This document shows, in pieces, positions 35,502-44,132 of a DNA stretch of 64,000 bases; position 1 is the first letter of the stretch; each line of letters starts with the position of its first letter. The DNA is from Streptomyces sp. ADI96-02 (GTDB lineage: Bacteria; Actinomycetota; Actinomycetes; Streptomycetales; Streptomycetaceae). The stretch lies in contig NZ_ML123034.1 of the NCBI RefSeq assembly GCF_003846185.1, positions 1,416,727-1,480,726 of the forward strand, in the 5' to 3' direction. The translations under genes and the position numbers were made by a program. The notes beneath the pieces were generated by a model that saw only the letters and a list, made by a program, of their open reading frames with translations, made no database searches and was not told the DNA's origin.

Positions 35502-35559
35502 GTGAGTCCCTCAACCTAGGTGCCTGACTGAGCACGAGGGTACGGCACACCTGTGCGGA

Positions 35560-36336
35560 TCAGCCGCGCCGCTCCTGCTTCTGTTTGTCCTCCACGCAGA
35601 GGGTGGCGCGCGGGAACGCCTGCATACGGGCCTTGCCGATCGGTTTGCCGCAGACCTCGCAGAGGCCGTACGTGCCCGCCTCCAGCCGGGTGAGCGCCCG
35701 CTCGTTCTGCTCCAGCATCTCCTGGGCGTTGGCGGCGAGGGACAGCTCGTGCTCGCGGGTGATGTTCTTGGTGCCGGTGTCGGCCTCGTCGTCGCCCGCG
35801 CCGTCGCCGGAGTCCCGCATCAGCCCGGCCAGGGCCGCGCCCGAGGTCTCCAGCTCGGTGCGCAGCCGCATGATCTCGCTGGTGAGCAGCGTGCGCGCCT
35901 CGGTGACCTCCTCCTGCGTCCAGGGGTCCTCGCCGGGCCGTACCGCCAGATCGCCGGGCGCGGTCGCCCCGGCACGGGCGGGCGGCACGGGCGCCGTTCC
36001 CGCCGCTCCGGCGCCGGGACGACTCGCGCTCTTCTTGGCTACCACCGTGTGGGCTCCCGTCTGCTCGGCGGCCTGGGCCGCCCCCGTGGCCGTCGCTGCG
36101 GCCTTCTTCGAAGCCTTCTTGGCCGCGGTCTTCTTCGTGGTGCGCCCGCTCGCGGCGCTCTTGCCCGCGGCGGCGCTCCCGGGGGCCGCCTTGTGGGCCG
36201 CCGCCTTCTTCGTCGCCCTTTTCGCCACTTTCTTCGCCGCCTTCTTCACGGCCTTCTTCACGCCCTTGCCGACCGGTGGCTCCTCGGCGCCGTCGGGTCC
36301 GGCCGCGGTCTCTTCCGCCGTCTTCTTCGCCACCAT
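35560..36336 (-). CDS. TraR/DksA-family protein with Lys/Ala-rich N-terminal tail
   Basis: A 258-residue protein. The first 90 residues are a histone-H1-like Lys/Ala repeat region (for example KKAVKKAAKKVAKRATKKAA), probably DNA- or RNA-binding. The last 110 residues form the DksA coiled coil and zinc finger: TYGLCEVCGKPIGKARM then ATLCVEDKQ. The fourth zinc Cys of the CxxC...CxxC pattern is Asp here, so zinc binding may be weak. DksA-type proteins bind RNA polymerase, but activity for this form is unproven. The ATG at 36336 has AAGGGG upstream. It is divergent from ileS. Confidence 0.9.
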   Translation of the reverse strand: MVAKKTAEETAAGPDGAEEPPVGKGVKKAVKKAAKKVAKRATKKAAAHKAAPGSAAAGKSAASGRTTKKTAAKKASKKAAATATGAAQAAEQTGAHTVVAKKSASRPGAGAAGTAPVPPARAGATAPGDLAVRPGEDPWTQEEVTEARTLLTSEIMRLRTELETSGAALAGLMRDSGDGAGDDEADTGTKNITREHELSLAANAQEMLEQNERALTRLEAGTYGLCEVCGKPIGKARMQAFPRATLCVEDKQKQERRG

Positions 36337-36599
36337 GGCCGCGGCCCCTTCACATATTGTGATCTTGCTCGCGAATCGTGCTGGGACGATAAGTCGACCC
36401 CAGCTCCGCGGCAACGGGGCACGCCGCCGTTCCGCCTCTCCCCCGGACCTCAGGAGACGCGCCTGCCTCCGTTGTGCCCAACTCCCCGCCCGGTAATCCG
36501 CCGCCGCGCCGAGCGGGGAATTCCGCGGGCCGCCTCTGGCCATTCGGGTCACGGGGCGCCCGGCCGACGACCGGTCGGCCGTCGCCCGTACGGGCCCGT
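36337..36599. other. Divergent DksA-like / ileS promoter region
   Basis: 263 nt lie upstream of the T-box. CACATATTGTG (36351-36361), a CACA-TAT-TGTG palindrome, lies 15 nt before the DksA-like start. A TACACT hexamer at 36599-36604 is a candidate -10 for ileS, with no clear -35. Otherwise I see nothing in it. Confidence 0.4.
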
Positions 36600-36895
36600 A
36601 CACTGGCCCCAGCGAGAGGCATGGATGGGACGAGTAGCGTCGTACGCAGCCCGCAGCGACCCGGGGACGGTGGGAGCCCGGGGGCGTGCACGTCGTGAAG
36701 ATCACCCCGGAGCTGCCGGAAGAACGCTTTGGACCGTGGGCCCCGCCCACGGGTACAAGGTCAGTAGAACCGGCGTCGCGACCCAATGAGGGGGCCATGG
36801 GCGCACGCCCGCGGCCAAGGAGGGTGGTACCGCGGGAGCGCACGGCTCTCGTCCCTCCGACGGAAGTGGAAGACGTCCGCCGGAGGAAGCCGCAC
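36600..36895 (+). promoter_or_regulatory. ileS T-box riboswitch, translational type
   Basis: The leader senses uncharged tRNA-Ile. The T-box core AAGGAGGGTGGTACCGCGG lies at 36817-36835. A GAAGATCACC element carries the likely Ile specifier ATC at 36701-36703. Downstream, CCTCCG (36854-36859) can pair with the ileS Shine-Dalgarno CGGAGG (36881-36886), masking it, or instead CCCTCC can pair with GGAGGG (36819-36824) in the T-box when tRNA binds. No terminator U-tract is present, so control should be of translation, as known for actinobacterial ileS T-boxes. The 5' boundary is approximate. Confidence 0.9.
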
Positions 36896-39800
36896 ATGAC
36901 ATCGCCGCAGTACCGCCAGGTACCCGCCCAGGTCGACCTGCCCGCGCTGGAGCACGCCGTGCTCGACTTCTGGCGCGAGAGCGAGATCTTCGCCAAGAGC
37001 CTCGAACAGTCCGAGGGCCGCCCCGAGTGGGTCTTCTACGAGGGCCCGCCGACCGCCAACGGCATGCCGGGCGCCCACCACATCGAGGCCCGCGTCTTCA
37101 AGGACGTCTTCCCGCGCTTCCGCACCATGCAGGGCTACCACGTCGCGCGCAAGGCCGGCTGGGACTGCCACGGCCTGCCGGTCGAGCTCGCGGTCGAGAA
37201 GGAGCTGGGCTTCAACGGCAAGAAGGACATCGAGGCGTTCGGCATCGCCGAGTTCAACGCCAAGTGCCGCGAGTCGGTGACCCGGCACACGGACGCCTTC
37301 GCCGAGCTGACGACCCGCATGGGCTACTGGGTCGACCTGGACGACGCCTACCGCACGATGGACCCGGAGTACGTCGACTCCGTGTGGTGGTCGCTGAAGG
37401 AGATCTTCGCCAAGGACCTCCTCGTCCAGGACCACCGCGTCGCCCCCTGGTGCCCGCGCTGCGGCACCGGCCTCTCCGACCACGAGCTGGCCCAGGGCTA
37501 CGAGACGGTCGTCGACCCCTCGGTCTTCGTCCGCTTCCCCCTCACCTCCGGCCCGCTGGCCGGCGAGGCGGCCCTCCTCGTCTGGACGACCACCCCCTGG
37601 ACGCTGGTCTCGAACACGGCGGTCGCCGCGCACCCCGAGGTCCGCTACGTCGTCGTGACGGACGGCGAGGAGAAGCTCGTCGTCGCCGAACCACTCCTGG
37701 AGAAGGCGCTGGGCGAGGGCTGGGAGGCGACCGGCCCGTCCTTCACCGGCGCGGAGATGGAGCGCTGGACCTACGAGCGCCCGTTCACCCTCGTCGACTT
37801 CCCGGCCGAGGCGCACTACGTGGTGAACGCCGAGTACGTGACGACCGAGGACGGTACGGGTCTGGTCCACCAGTCCCCCGCGTTCGGCGCCGACGACCTC
37901 GTCGTCTGCCGCTCCTACGGCCTGCCCGTGGTGAACCCGGTACGCCCCGACGGCACCTTCGAGGAGAGCCTGCCGCTGGTCGGCGGCGTCTTCTTCAAGA
38001 AGGCCGACGAGGCGCTGACGGCGGACCTGGACGCGCGCGGCAAGCTCTTCCGCCACGTCCCGTACGAGCACAGCTACCCGCACTGCTGGCGCTGCCACAC
38101 CGCGCTCCTCTACTACGCGCAGCCGTCCTGGTACATCCGCACCACCGCGATCAAGGACCGGCTCCTGGAGGAGAACGAGAGGACCAACTGGTTCCCGGAC
38201 TCCGTCAAGAACGGCCGCTTCGGCGACTGGCTGAACAACAACGTCGACTGGGCGCTCTCGCGCAACCGCTACTGGGGCACCCCGCTGCCGATCTGGCGCT
38301 GCGAGGACGACCACCTCACGTGCGTGGGCTCGCGTGCCGAACTGACGGAACTCACGGGCCGGGACCAGTCGTCCCTCGACCCCCACCGCCCGTTCATCGA
38401 CGAGATCACCTTCACCTGCTCGCACGAGAACTGCCAACTGGAGGCGTACCGGGTCCCGGAGGTCATCGACGCCTGGTACGACTCGGGTTCGATGCCGTTC
38501 GCGCAGTGGGGCTACCCGTACAAGAACAAGGAGGTCTTCGAGAGCCGCTACCCGGCGCAGTTCATCTCGGAGGCCATCGACCAGACCCGGGGCTGGTTCT
38601 ACACGCTCATGGCGGTCGGCACCCTGGTCTTCGACAAGTCGTCCTACGAGAACGTGGTCTGCCTGGGCCACATCCTCGCCGAGGACGGCCGCAAGATGTC
38701 CAAGCACCTGGGCAACATCCTCCAGCCCATCCCGCTGATGGACCAGCACGGGGCCGACGCGGTGCGTTGGTTCATGGCGGCGGGCGGCTCCCCGTGGGCG
38801 GCACGGCGGGTGGGCCACGGCACGATCCAGGAGGTCGTCCGCAAGACGCTCCTCACCTACTGGAACACGGTCGCCTTCCAGGCCCTGTACGCGCGCACCT
38901 CCGGCTGGGCCCCCTCGGCGGCCGACCCGGCGCCGGCCGACCGCACGGTCCTGGACCGCTGGCTCCTGAGCGAACTGAACGCGCTGGTCGACCAGATGAC
39001 CGCCGCGATGGAGCGCTACGACACCCAGCGCGCCGGCAAGCTGCTCTCCGCATTCGTGGACGACCTCTCCAACTGGTACGTCCGCCGCTCGCGCCGCCGC
39101 TTCTGGCAGGGCGACAAGGCGGCCCTGCGCACCCTGCACGAGGTCGTCGAGACGGTGACCCGGCTGATGGCCCCGCTGACGCCGTTCATCACCGAGCGCG
39201 TCTGGCAGGACCTGATCGCGCCGGTCACCCCGGACGCCCCGCTGTCGGTGCACCTGTCCTCCTGGCCGAAGGCGGACCTCGGCGCGATCGACCCGGCGCT
39301 GTCCACGCAGATGGCGCTGGTGCGCAGGCTGGTGGAGCTGGGCCGGGCCACCCGCGCCGAGTCGGGCGTGAAGACCCGCCAGCCGCTGTCCCGCGCGCTG
39401 GTCGCGGCGACGGGCTTCGCCTCGCTCTCCCCCGAGCTGCGCGCCCAGATCACGGAGGAGCTGAACGTCTCCTCGCTGGCCTCGCTCTCCGAGGTCGGCG
39501 GCTCGCTGGTCGACACCACGGCGAAGGCCAACTTCCGCGCCCTGGGCAAGCGGTTCGGCAAGGGCGTCCAGGCGGTCGCCAAGGCGGTCGCGAACACGGA
39601 CGCCGCGGCGCTCTCCCTGGCCCTGCGCGAGGGCACGGCCTCGGTGGAGGTCGACGGCGAGCAGATCGCCCTCACCCCCGAGGAGGTCATCATCACCGAG
39701 ACGCCGCGCGAGGGCTGGTCGGTCGCCTCGGACTCGGGCGCGACCGTCGCCCTGGACCTGGAGATCACTCCGGAGCTGCGCCGCGCCGGCCTGGCGCGTG

Positions 39801-40045
39801 ACGCGATCCGCCTGATCCAGGAGGCCCGCAAGAACAGCGGCCTGGACGTCGCGGACCGCATCTCCGTCCGCTGGACGTCGACGGCCCCCGCCACGGCGGA
39901 GGCCCTGGCCGAGCACGCGGCGCTGATCGCGGACGAGGTGCTGGCGCTGGAGTACGCGGAGGGCGAGGCGGACGAGACGTACGGCGTCCCCTTCGAGGAC
40001 GAGGCCCTGTCGCTGACGTTCCGCCTGCGCAAGACGGAGCACTGA
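36896..40045 (+). CDS. ileS: Isoleucyl-tRNA synthetase (type-2, GXHH signature)
   Basis: A 1049-residue class-I synthetase that charges tRNA-Ile. The usual HXGH signature is replaced by Gly-Ala-His-His (residues 59-62, in PPTANGMPGAHHIEARVFKD), a form found in type-2 IleRS. KMSKS is GRKMSKHLGN (near 601). The CP1 editing domain lies between (TTTPWTLVSNTAVAAHP), and the anticodon-binding domain and C-terminal region follow. The ATG at 36896 is set by CGGAGGAAG, the element masked by the T-box. It converges with divIVA and ends in a strong hairpin. Confidence 0.97.
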   Translation: MTSPQYRQVPAQVDLPALEHAVLDFWRESEIFAKSLEQSEGRPEWVFYEGPPTANGMPGAHHIEARVFKDVFPRFRTMQGYHVARKAGWDCHGLPVELAVEKELGFNGKKDIEAFGIAEFNAKCRESVTRHTDAFAELTTRMGYWVDLDDAYRTMDPEYVDSVWWSLKEIFAKDLLVQDHRVAPWCPRCGTGLSDHELAQGYETVVDPSVFVRFPLTSGPLAGEAALLVWTTTPWTLVSNTAVAAHPEVRYVVVTDGEEKLVVAEPLLEKALGEGWEATGPSFTGAEMERWTYERPFTLVDFPAEAHYVVNAEYVTTEDGTGLVHQSPAFGADDLVVCRSYGLPVVNPVRPDGTFEESLPLVGGVFFKKADEALTADLDARGKLFRHVPYEHSYPHCWRCHTALLYYAQPSWYIRTTAIKDRLLEENERTNWFPDSVKNGRFGDWLNNNVDWALSRNRYWGTPLPIWRCEDDHLTCVGSRAELTELTGRDQSSLDPHRPFIDEITFTCSHENCQLEAYRVPEVIDAWYDSGSMPFAQWGYPYKNKEVFESRYPAQFISEAIDQTRGWFYTLMAVGTLVFDKSSYENVVCLGHILAEDGRKMSKHLGNILQPIPLMDQHGADAVRWFMAAGGSPWAARRVGHGTIQEVVRKTLLTYWNTVAFQALYARTSGWAPSAADPAPADRTVLDRWLLSELNALVDQMTAAMERYDTQRAGKLLSAFVDDLSNWYVRRSRRRFWQGDKAALRTLHEVVETVTRLMAPLTPFITERVWQDLIAPVTPDAPLSVHLSSWPKADLGAIDPALSTQMALVRRLVELGRATRAESGVKTRQPLSRALVAATGFASLSPELRAQITEELNVSSLASLSEVGGSLVDTTAKANFRALGKRFGKGVQAVAKAVANTDAAALSLALREGTASVEVDGEQIALTPEEVIITETPREGWSVASDSGATVALDLEITPELRRAGLARDAIRLIQEARKNSGLDVADRISVRWTSTAPATAEALAEHAALIADEVLALEYAEGEADETYGVPFEDEALSLTFRLRKTEH

Positions 40046-40057
40046 CCCGCACGACCG

Positions 40058-40097
40058 GTGAAGGGCCCGGCCGGACGCCTCCGGCCGGGCCCTTCAC
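40058..40097 (+). terminator. ileS terminator
   Basis: A perfect 18-bp stem (40058-40075 and 40080-40097), 13 nt after the ileS stop. Confidence 0.85.
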
Positions 40098-40116
40098 GCT
40101 TCCCACCGCGACGGAC

Positions 40117-40255
40117 TCCAGCCCCGGTCCCGGCCACTTCCAGCCCCGGTCCCGGCCGACTCCAGCCCCTCCGGCGCTTGAGGAGCGGGGCCCGGGGCAG
40201 AGCCCCGGTTTCGGGAAGGGGCGGGCAGGGGAGCAGCCCGCCGCAGGCGCCCCAC
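40117..40255. repeat. Intergenic repeat element of the kind dispersed in Streptomyces
   Basis: Two near-identical copies of TCCAGCCCCGGTCCCGGCC (40117-40135 and 40139-40157) lead into TCCAGCCCCTCCGGCGCTTG and AGGAGCGGGGCCCGGGGCAG, then GAGCAGCCCGCCGCAGGCGC. I recognise the latter stretches as sequences scattered between genes in many Streptomyces genomes. It lies between the ileS and divIVA terminators. No ORF is seen. Confidence 0.6.
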
Positions 40256-40260
40256 CGCAC

Positions 40261-40306
40261 GGCAGAGGGCCGGGCCCCGGGAAACCCCGGGGCCCGGCCC
40301 TCTGCC
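40261..40306. terminator. divIVA terminator, bidirectional
   Basis: A perfect 20-21-bp stem (40261-40281 and 40286-40306) with a 4-nt loop, between ileS and the convergent divIVA stop. Confidence 0.85.
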
Positions 40307-40341
40307 TGCCGACGGCTACGCGCTCAGCGAGCGCGAACCGC

Positions 40342-41487
40342 TCAGTTGTCGTCCTCGTCGATCAGGAACCCACGCATCGGCGACGGCGCCTGCTGCATCG
40401 GCTGCGGCGCCTGCGGCCGAACCGGCGCCATCGGCTGCGTCATCGCGGGCGACATCTGCTGCTGGGTGCCGTAGGACGGAGCACCGCCCATCGACTGGCC
40501 GCCGCCCATCTGCTGGCCGCCGTGCCCACCGTGGTTGGAGCCGCCCATGGAGTGGCCCATGGCACCCGCACCGGCCGGAGCCAGCGAGGGCGACGGCGGC
40601 AGCGAAGCGGCGGCCGGGGTCCGCGGCGGGGCGAGCGAGTCGTCCGCCTGGGTCTCCAGCTGACGCAGCTGGCTCTCCAGGTAGGACTTCAGGCGCGTCC
40701 GGTACTCGCGTTCGAAGCCGCGCAGGTCCTCGACCTTGCGCTCCAGCGTCGCGCGGGCCGACTCCAGCGAGCCCATCGCCACACGGTGCTTCTCCTGCGC
40801 GTCCCGCTCCAGCGCGTCCGCCTTGGCACGCGCGTCGCGCTCCAGACCCTCGGCGCGGCTGCGGGCCTCGCCGACGATCTTGTTGGCCTCGGAACGGGCC
40901 TCCGCGATCGCCTGGTCGGCGGTCTGCTGCGCGAGCGACAGGACACGCGCGGCGCTGTCGCCGCCGGGGCCCTGGCTCTGCTGCTGCATCTGCGGGGGCT
41001 GCTGCTGCATCTGCATCTGCTGCATCTGCTGCTGCTGCGGGTTGTGTCCCATGGGGCCGCCCATCGGGCCGCCCTGCATCGGGCCGGGGCCGTGCGGGCC
41101 CTGCGGACCGGGGCCATGACCACCCTGGGGGCCGTGACCACTGGGACCGGCGGGCAGCTGCGGCGCGCCACCGGGCAGTTGGGGCGGACCCATCTGCGGG
41201 GGCTGCTGCTGCACCGGCGGACCGGATATGGCGGCGGGAACGGGAGCCCCGGGGCGGTCCTGCTGCTCCGGAGGCTTGCGCATGCCCTGTTGCTGCTGCT
41301 GGTTCTGCGCGGCGGCGCGCGTCGCCGCGGCCAGCTTGGCGCGCAGGTCCTCGTTCTCTCGGAGCAGGCGGGTCAGCTCCGATTCGACCTCGTCGAGGAA
41401 GGCATCGACCTCGTCCTCGTCATAGCCTTCTCGGAGGCGGACGGTCGTGAACTGCTTGTTCCGCACGTCCTCGGGGGTCAGCGGCAT
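40342..41487 (-). CDS. divIVA: Polar-growth protein DivIVA (Wag31)
   Basis: A 381-residue cytoskeletal coiled-coil protein that marks hyphal tips and directs polar wall synthesis; essential in Streptomyces. The N-terminal membrane-targeting segment is MPLTPEDVRNKQFTTVRLRE, followed by a first coiled coil (about 30-65). A Gln/Gly/Pro/Met-rich linker (about 66-190), a long second coiled coil (about 195-300) and a disordered Gly/Met tail ending FLIDEDDN follow. The ATG at 41487 has GGTGAAGAAG upstream. It is the last gene of the dcw run. Confidence 0.97.
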   Translation of the reverse strand: MPLTPEDVRNKQFTTVRLREGYDEDEVDAFLDEVESELTRLLRENEDLRAKLAAATRAAAQNQQQQQGMRKPPEQQDRPGAPVPAAISGPPVQQQPPQMGPPQLPGGAPQLPAGPSGHGPQGGHGPGPQGPHGPGPMQGGPMGGPMGHNPQQQQMQQMQMQQQPPQMQQQSQGPGGDSAARVLSLAQQTADQAIAEARSEANKIVGEARSRAEGLERDARAKADALERDAQEKHRVAMGSLESARATLERKVEDLRGFEREYRTRLKSYLESQLRQLETQADDSLAPPRTPAAASLPPSPSLAPAGAGAMGHSMGGSNHGGHGGQQMGGGQSMGGAPSYGTQQQMSPAMTQPMAPVRPQAPQPMQQAPSPMRGFLIDEDDN

Positions 41488-41536
41488 CTCTTCTTCACCT
41501 CTACGTAGTCGTCGGCAGTCGGCAAGACCGTATCGC

Positions 41537-41821
41537 TCACAACCTGACCACAACGGCGATCAGGATGTAGACGATGATCATCAGAACGAAGAAGGACAGG
41601 TCGAGTGCCACGCCCCCGAGACGCAGCGGCGGAATGAACCGCCGCAGGAGCTTGAGCGGTGGATCGGTGACAGTGTAAGTGGCCTCAAGTACGACCACCA
41701 TCGCCTTGCCGGGTTGCCATGAACGTGCGAACTGGAAGACGTAGTCCATGACCAGCCGGAAGATCAGCACGATGAGGAAACACATCAGCGCGATATAGAC
41801 CACATCCCGTGCGACGCCCAT
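41537..41821 (-). CDS. yggT: YggT-family membrane protein (YlmG)
   Basis: A 94-residue protein with two membrane helices (about 8-28 and 72-92). LEATYTVTDPPLKLLRRFIPP, between them, is the YggT signature. YlmG/YggT genes stand with sepF in many Gram-positive bacteria and are implicated in nucleoid or division organisation; the mechanism is unknown. The ATG at 41821 has GGGAAG upstream. It sits between sepF and divIVA. Confidence 0.93.
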   Translation of the reverse strand: MGVARDVVYIALMCFLIVLIFRLVMDYVFQFARSWQPGKAMVVVLEATYTVTDPPLKLLRRFIPPLRLGGVALDLSFFVLMIIVYILIAVVVRL

Positions 41822-41911
41822 GTCTCGCGCTTCCCTCTCCCCTGGCTCTCGTAGCTCCGGCCTCGCGGCCGGCACCGGCCTCCCGGCCGGGTCGTTCCCG
41901 GTGTCGTGTTC

Positions 41912-42541
41912 TCAGCTCTGGTTGAAGAATCCGCCCTCTGCGATGCGGGCCTTGTCCTCCGCCGTGACATCGACGTTAGCAGGCGACAACAGGAACACCT
42001 TCTGCGTCACGCGTTCAATGCTGCCATGGAGACCGAAGACGAGTCCCGCGGCAAAGTCGACAAGTCGCTTTGCGTCCGTATCGTCCATCTCCGTGAGATT
42101 CATGATCACCGGAGTGCCCTCACGGAAGTGTTCCCCGATGGTACGGGCCTCGTTGTAGGTCCTGGGGTGCAGCGTGGTGATGCGGTAGGGCTCCCGCTCG
42201 GACACGACCTTGGGCATGATCACCGGTGCGTTCTTCTCCATGTTCGGGCGTTCAGGTGTGATGGATGCCACGGGGGCGATCCGGGCGGGTCGGCTGCTTT
42301 CCGCGGGGAGCTGAACGGGCTCCCGTTGCGCGGGTGGTTGCACCACTCGCACCGGTTCATCCCTTTCGCGCTCCCGCTCCCGTTCGCGCTCCACCTGATG
42401 GGGGGGCTGATGCCGCCGCCGGTCGCGCTCGGGCTCCGGCTCAGGTTCGAATTCGTCGTCGGGGTCGAACCCCGGACCGTCGTACCCATCGTCCTCCACG
42501 AGGCCGAGGTAGACCGCCATCTTGCGCATCGCGCCGGCCAT
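41912..42541 (-). CDS. sepF: Cell-division protein SepF
   Basis: A 209-residue FtsZ-associated membrane-binding protein that replaces FtsA as Z-ring anchor in actinobacteria. The N-terminal amphipathic helix is [15 protein letters not shown]. An unusually charged linker (about 25-95) includes an alternating Arg-Glu run near residues 50-60. The C-terminal SepF fold (about 115-200) has [20 protein letters not shown] and [20 protein letters not shown]. The ATG at 42541 has CGGAGGA upstream. It is the only visible Z-ring tether here, as no ftsA is present. Confidence 0.95.
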   Translation of the reverse strand: MAGAMRKMAVYLGLVEDDGYDGPGFDPDDEFEPEPEPERDRRRHQPPHQVERERERERERDEPVRVVQPPAQREPVQLPAESSRPARIAPVASITPERPNMEKNAPVIMPKVVSEREPYRITTLHPRTYNEARTIGEHFREGTPVIMNLTEMDDTDAKRLVDFAAGLVFGLHGSIERVTQKVFLLSPANVDVTAEDKARIAEGGFFNQS

Positions 42542-42665
42542 GCTCCGAGTCCTCCGCTCTGTGGTGGATCGGCATTCGTCACCAAGTGCCAGCGATCCAC
42601 GGTGGCCTACCCGTTAGGAGCGGGAATGACCATATTTTCTGCTGTGGTCCGACTTCTTCGCGACG

Positions 42666-43385
42666 TTACCCGAGCCGGGGTCGGTCTCCGAGCACCGCCG
42701 TACCGACGCGTACATGTGTCGCCCCCGCCGCCACCGCGTCCTCAAGGTCCGCGCTCATCCCCGCGGACACCATGTTCGCAGCCGGGCGGTCGGCGCGCAG
42801 CCGGGACGCGCATTCCATCAGCCGGTCGAACGCGGCCCGTTGCCGCCCCGCGTACGGACCCGCCAGCGGCGCCACCGTCATCAGGCCGTCGAGCCGGAGT
42901 CCGGGCGCCGCGTCCACCGCGGCGGCCAACTCCTCGATCCCGTCCGGTGCGACGCCTCCGCGCTCGCCCCGCTCCCCGCTCTCCGCGTCCAGGGCGACCT
43001 GGACGAGGCAGCCGAGCTCCCTCTCCCCGCGGACGGCCGCCGCCGAGAGGGCGGTGACCAGCCTGACCCGGTCCACCGACTGCACGACATCGGCATAACT
43101 CGCCACAGAACGAACCTTGTTCGTCTGCAATTGTCCGACAAAGTGCCACGTCAGGGAAAGATCCGCGCAAGCGGTGGCCTTGGGGGCCGCGTCCTGGTCA
43201 CGATTCTCGGCGACATGGCGCACACCGAGTTCGTGCAGGATTCGCACATCGCTCGCGGGGTAGGTCTTGGTGACCACGATCAGGGTCACTTCGTCGCGTG
43301 CGCGACCGGCCCCGGCGCAGGCGGAGGCGATCCTCTCCTCCACCCGTGCCAGATTCGCCGCGAGTTGTTCCTTACGATCCGTCAT
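42666..43385 (-). CDS. yggS: YggS/YlmE PLP-binding homeostasis protein
   Basis: A 239-residue single-domain alanine-racemase-like barrel that binds pyridoxal phosphate but has no known enzymatic turnover; it maintains PLP and amino-acid balance. The PLP Lys is in LIVVTKTYPASD (about residue 40), and WHFVGQLQTNKVR and GLMTVAPLAGP are family signatures. SxGMSxDLEDAVAAGATHVRVG is the phosphate-binding end. It is the YlmE gene of the dcw cluster, 6 nt after pgeF. Confidence 0.95.
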   Translation of the reverse strand: MTDRKEQLAANLARVEERIASACAGAGRARDEVTLIVVTKTYPASDVRILHELGVRHVAENRDQDAAPKATACADLSLTWHFVGQLQTNKVRSVASYADVVQSVDRVRLVTALSAAAVRGERELGCLVQVALDAESGERGERGGVAPDGIEELAAAVDAAPGLRLDGLMTVAPLAGPYAGRQRAAFDRLMECASRLRADRPAANMVSAGMSADLEDAVAAGATHVRVGTAVLGDRPRLG

Positions 43386-43391
43386 GCCCTA

Positions 43392-44132
43392 TCAGTCCAA
43401 CCAGACATATCCGGCGAGCCGCCCCGTGACGCGGTCGCGGCGGTACGAGAAGTGGTCGCCCGATTCGAGGGTGCAGAACGGCGAACGGTGCCGGTCCGCC
43501 ACCCCGAGGGCGGCGAGCTGTGCGTGCACCCCGGCCGTGACGTCGACCGCGGGGGTGGACCAACTGGTCTCGGACCACGAGCCGGGGACGGCGTCGGCGA
43601 CCTCGGCCCGCATCCCCTCGGGCACCTCGTAGCAGCGTCCGCAGACGGCCGGTCCGGTGTGCGCGGTGATCCGGGAGGGGCGTGCGCCGAGCGCGACCAT
43701 GGCCTCGACCGCCGCCGGCACCACTCCGGCGACCAGCCCCGGCCGCCCGGCGTGCGCCGCCCCGACGACTCCGGCGACCGGATCGGCGAGCAGCACGGGC
43801 GTGCAGTCGGCGGTGAGGACCGCGAGCGGCAGTCCGTGCCGGGCGGTCACCACCGCGTCCACAGCCGGAACCTCCGCGTCCGCCGCCCAGGGCCCGTCGA
43901 CGACGGCGACCTCCCGCCCGTGCACCTGGTTCATCCAGACCACGCGGGCCGGGTCGAGACCGAGGCGGCGGGCGGCGCGTTCGCGGTTCGCACGGACGGC
44001 GGCGGGGTCGTCTCCGACCGCGCCGCCGAGGTTGAGCTCGCCGTACGGAGCGGCGCTCACCCCGCCCCACCGGTCGGTGAAGGCGAAATGAGCGCCGCCC
44101 GTGACGGATGCCGCCCGGTGCTGACCTATCAC
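43392..44132 (-). CDS. pgeF: Peptidoglycan editing factor PgeF (YlmD, laccase domain)
   Basis: A 246-residue protein of the multicopper-polyphenol-oxidoreductase-like (DUF152) family. In E. coli PgeF corrects misincorporated L-Ser in peptidoglycan, so this is probably a wall-editing enzyme. Metal ligands appear in [17 protein letters not shown] and [10 protein letters not shown]. The GTG at 44132 overlaps the ftsZ TGA (GTGA), so it is translationally coupled to ftsZ. Confidence 0.93.
   Translation of the reverse strand: MIGQHRAASVTGGAHFAFTDRWGGVSAAPYGELNLGGAVGDDPAAVRANRERAARRLGLDPARVVWMNQVHGREVAVVDGPWAADAEVPAVDAVVTARHGLPLAVLTADCTPVLLADPVAGVVGAAHAGRPGLVAGVVPAAVEAMVALGARPSRITAHTGPAVCGRCYEVPEGMRAEVADAVPGSWSETSWSTPAVDVTAGVHAQLAALGVADRHRSPFCTLESGDHFSYRRDRVTGRLAGYVWLD

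Noticed and set aside
36761-40042. 1093-residue minus-strand reading frame opposite ileS
   Set aside because: Antisense shadow; would also run through the T-box.
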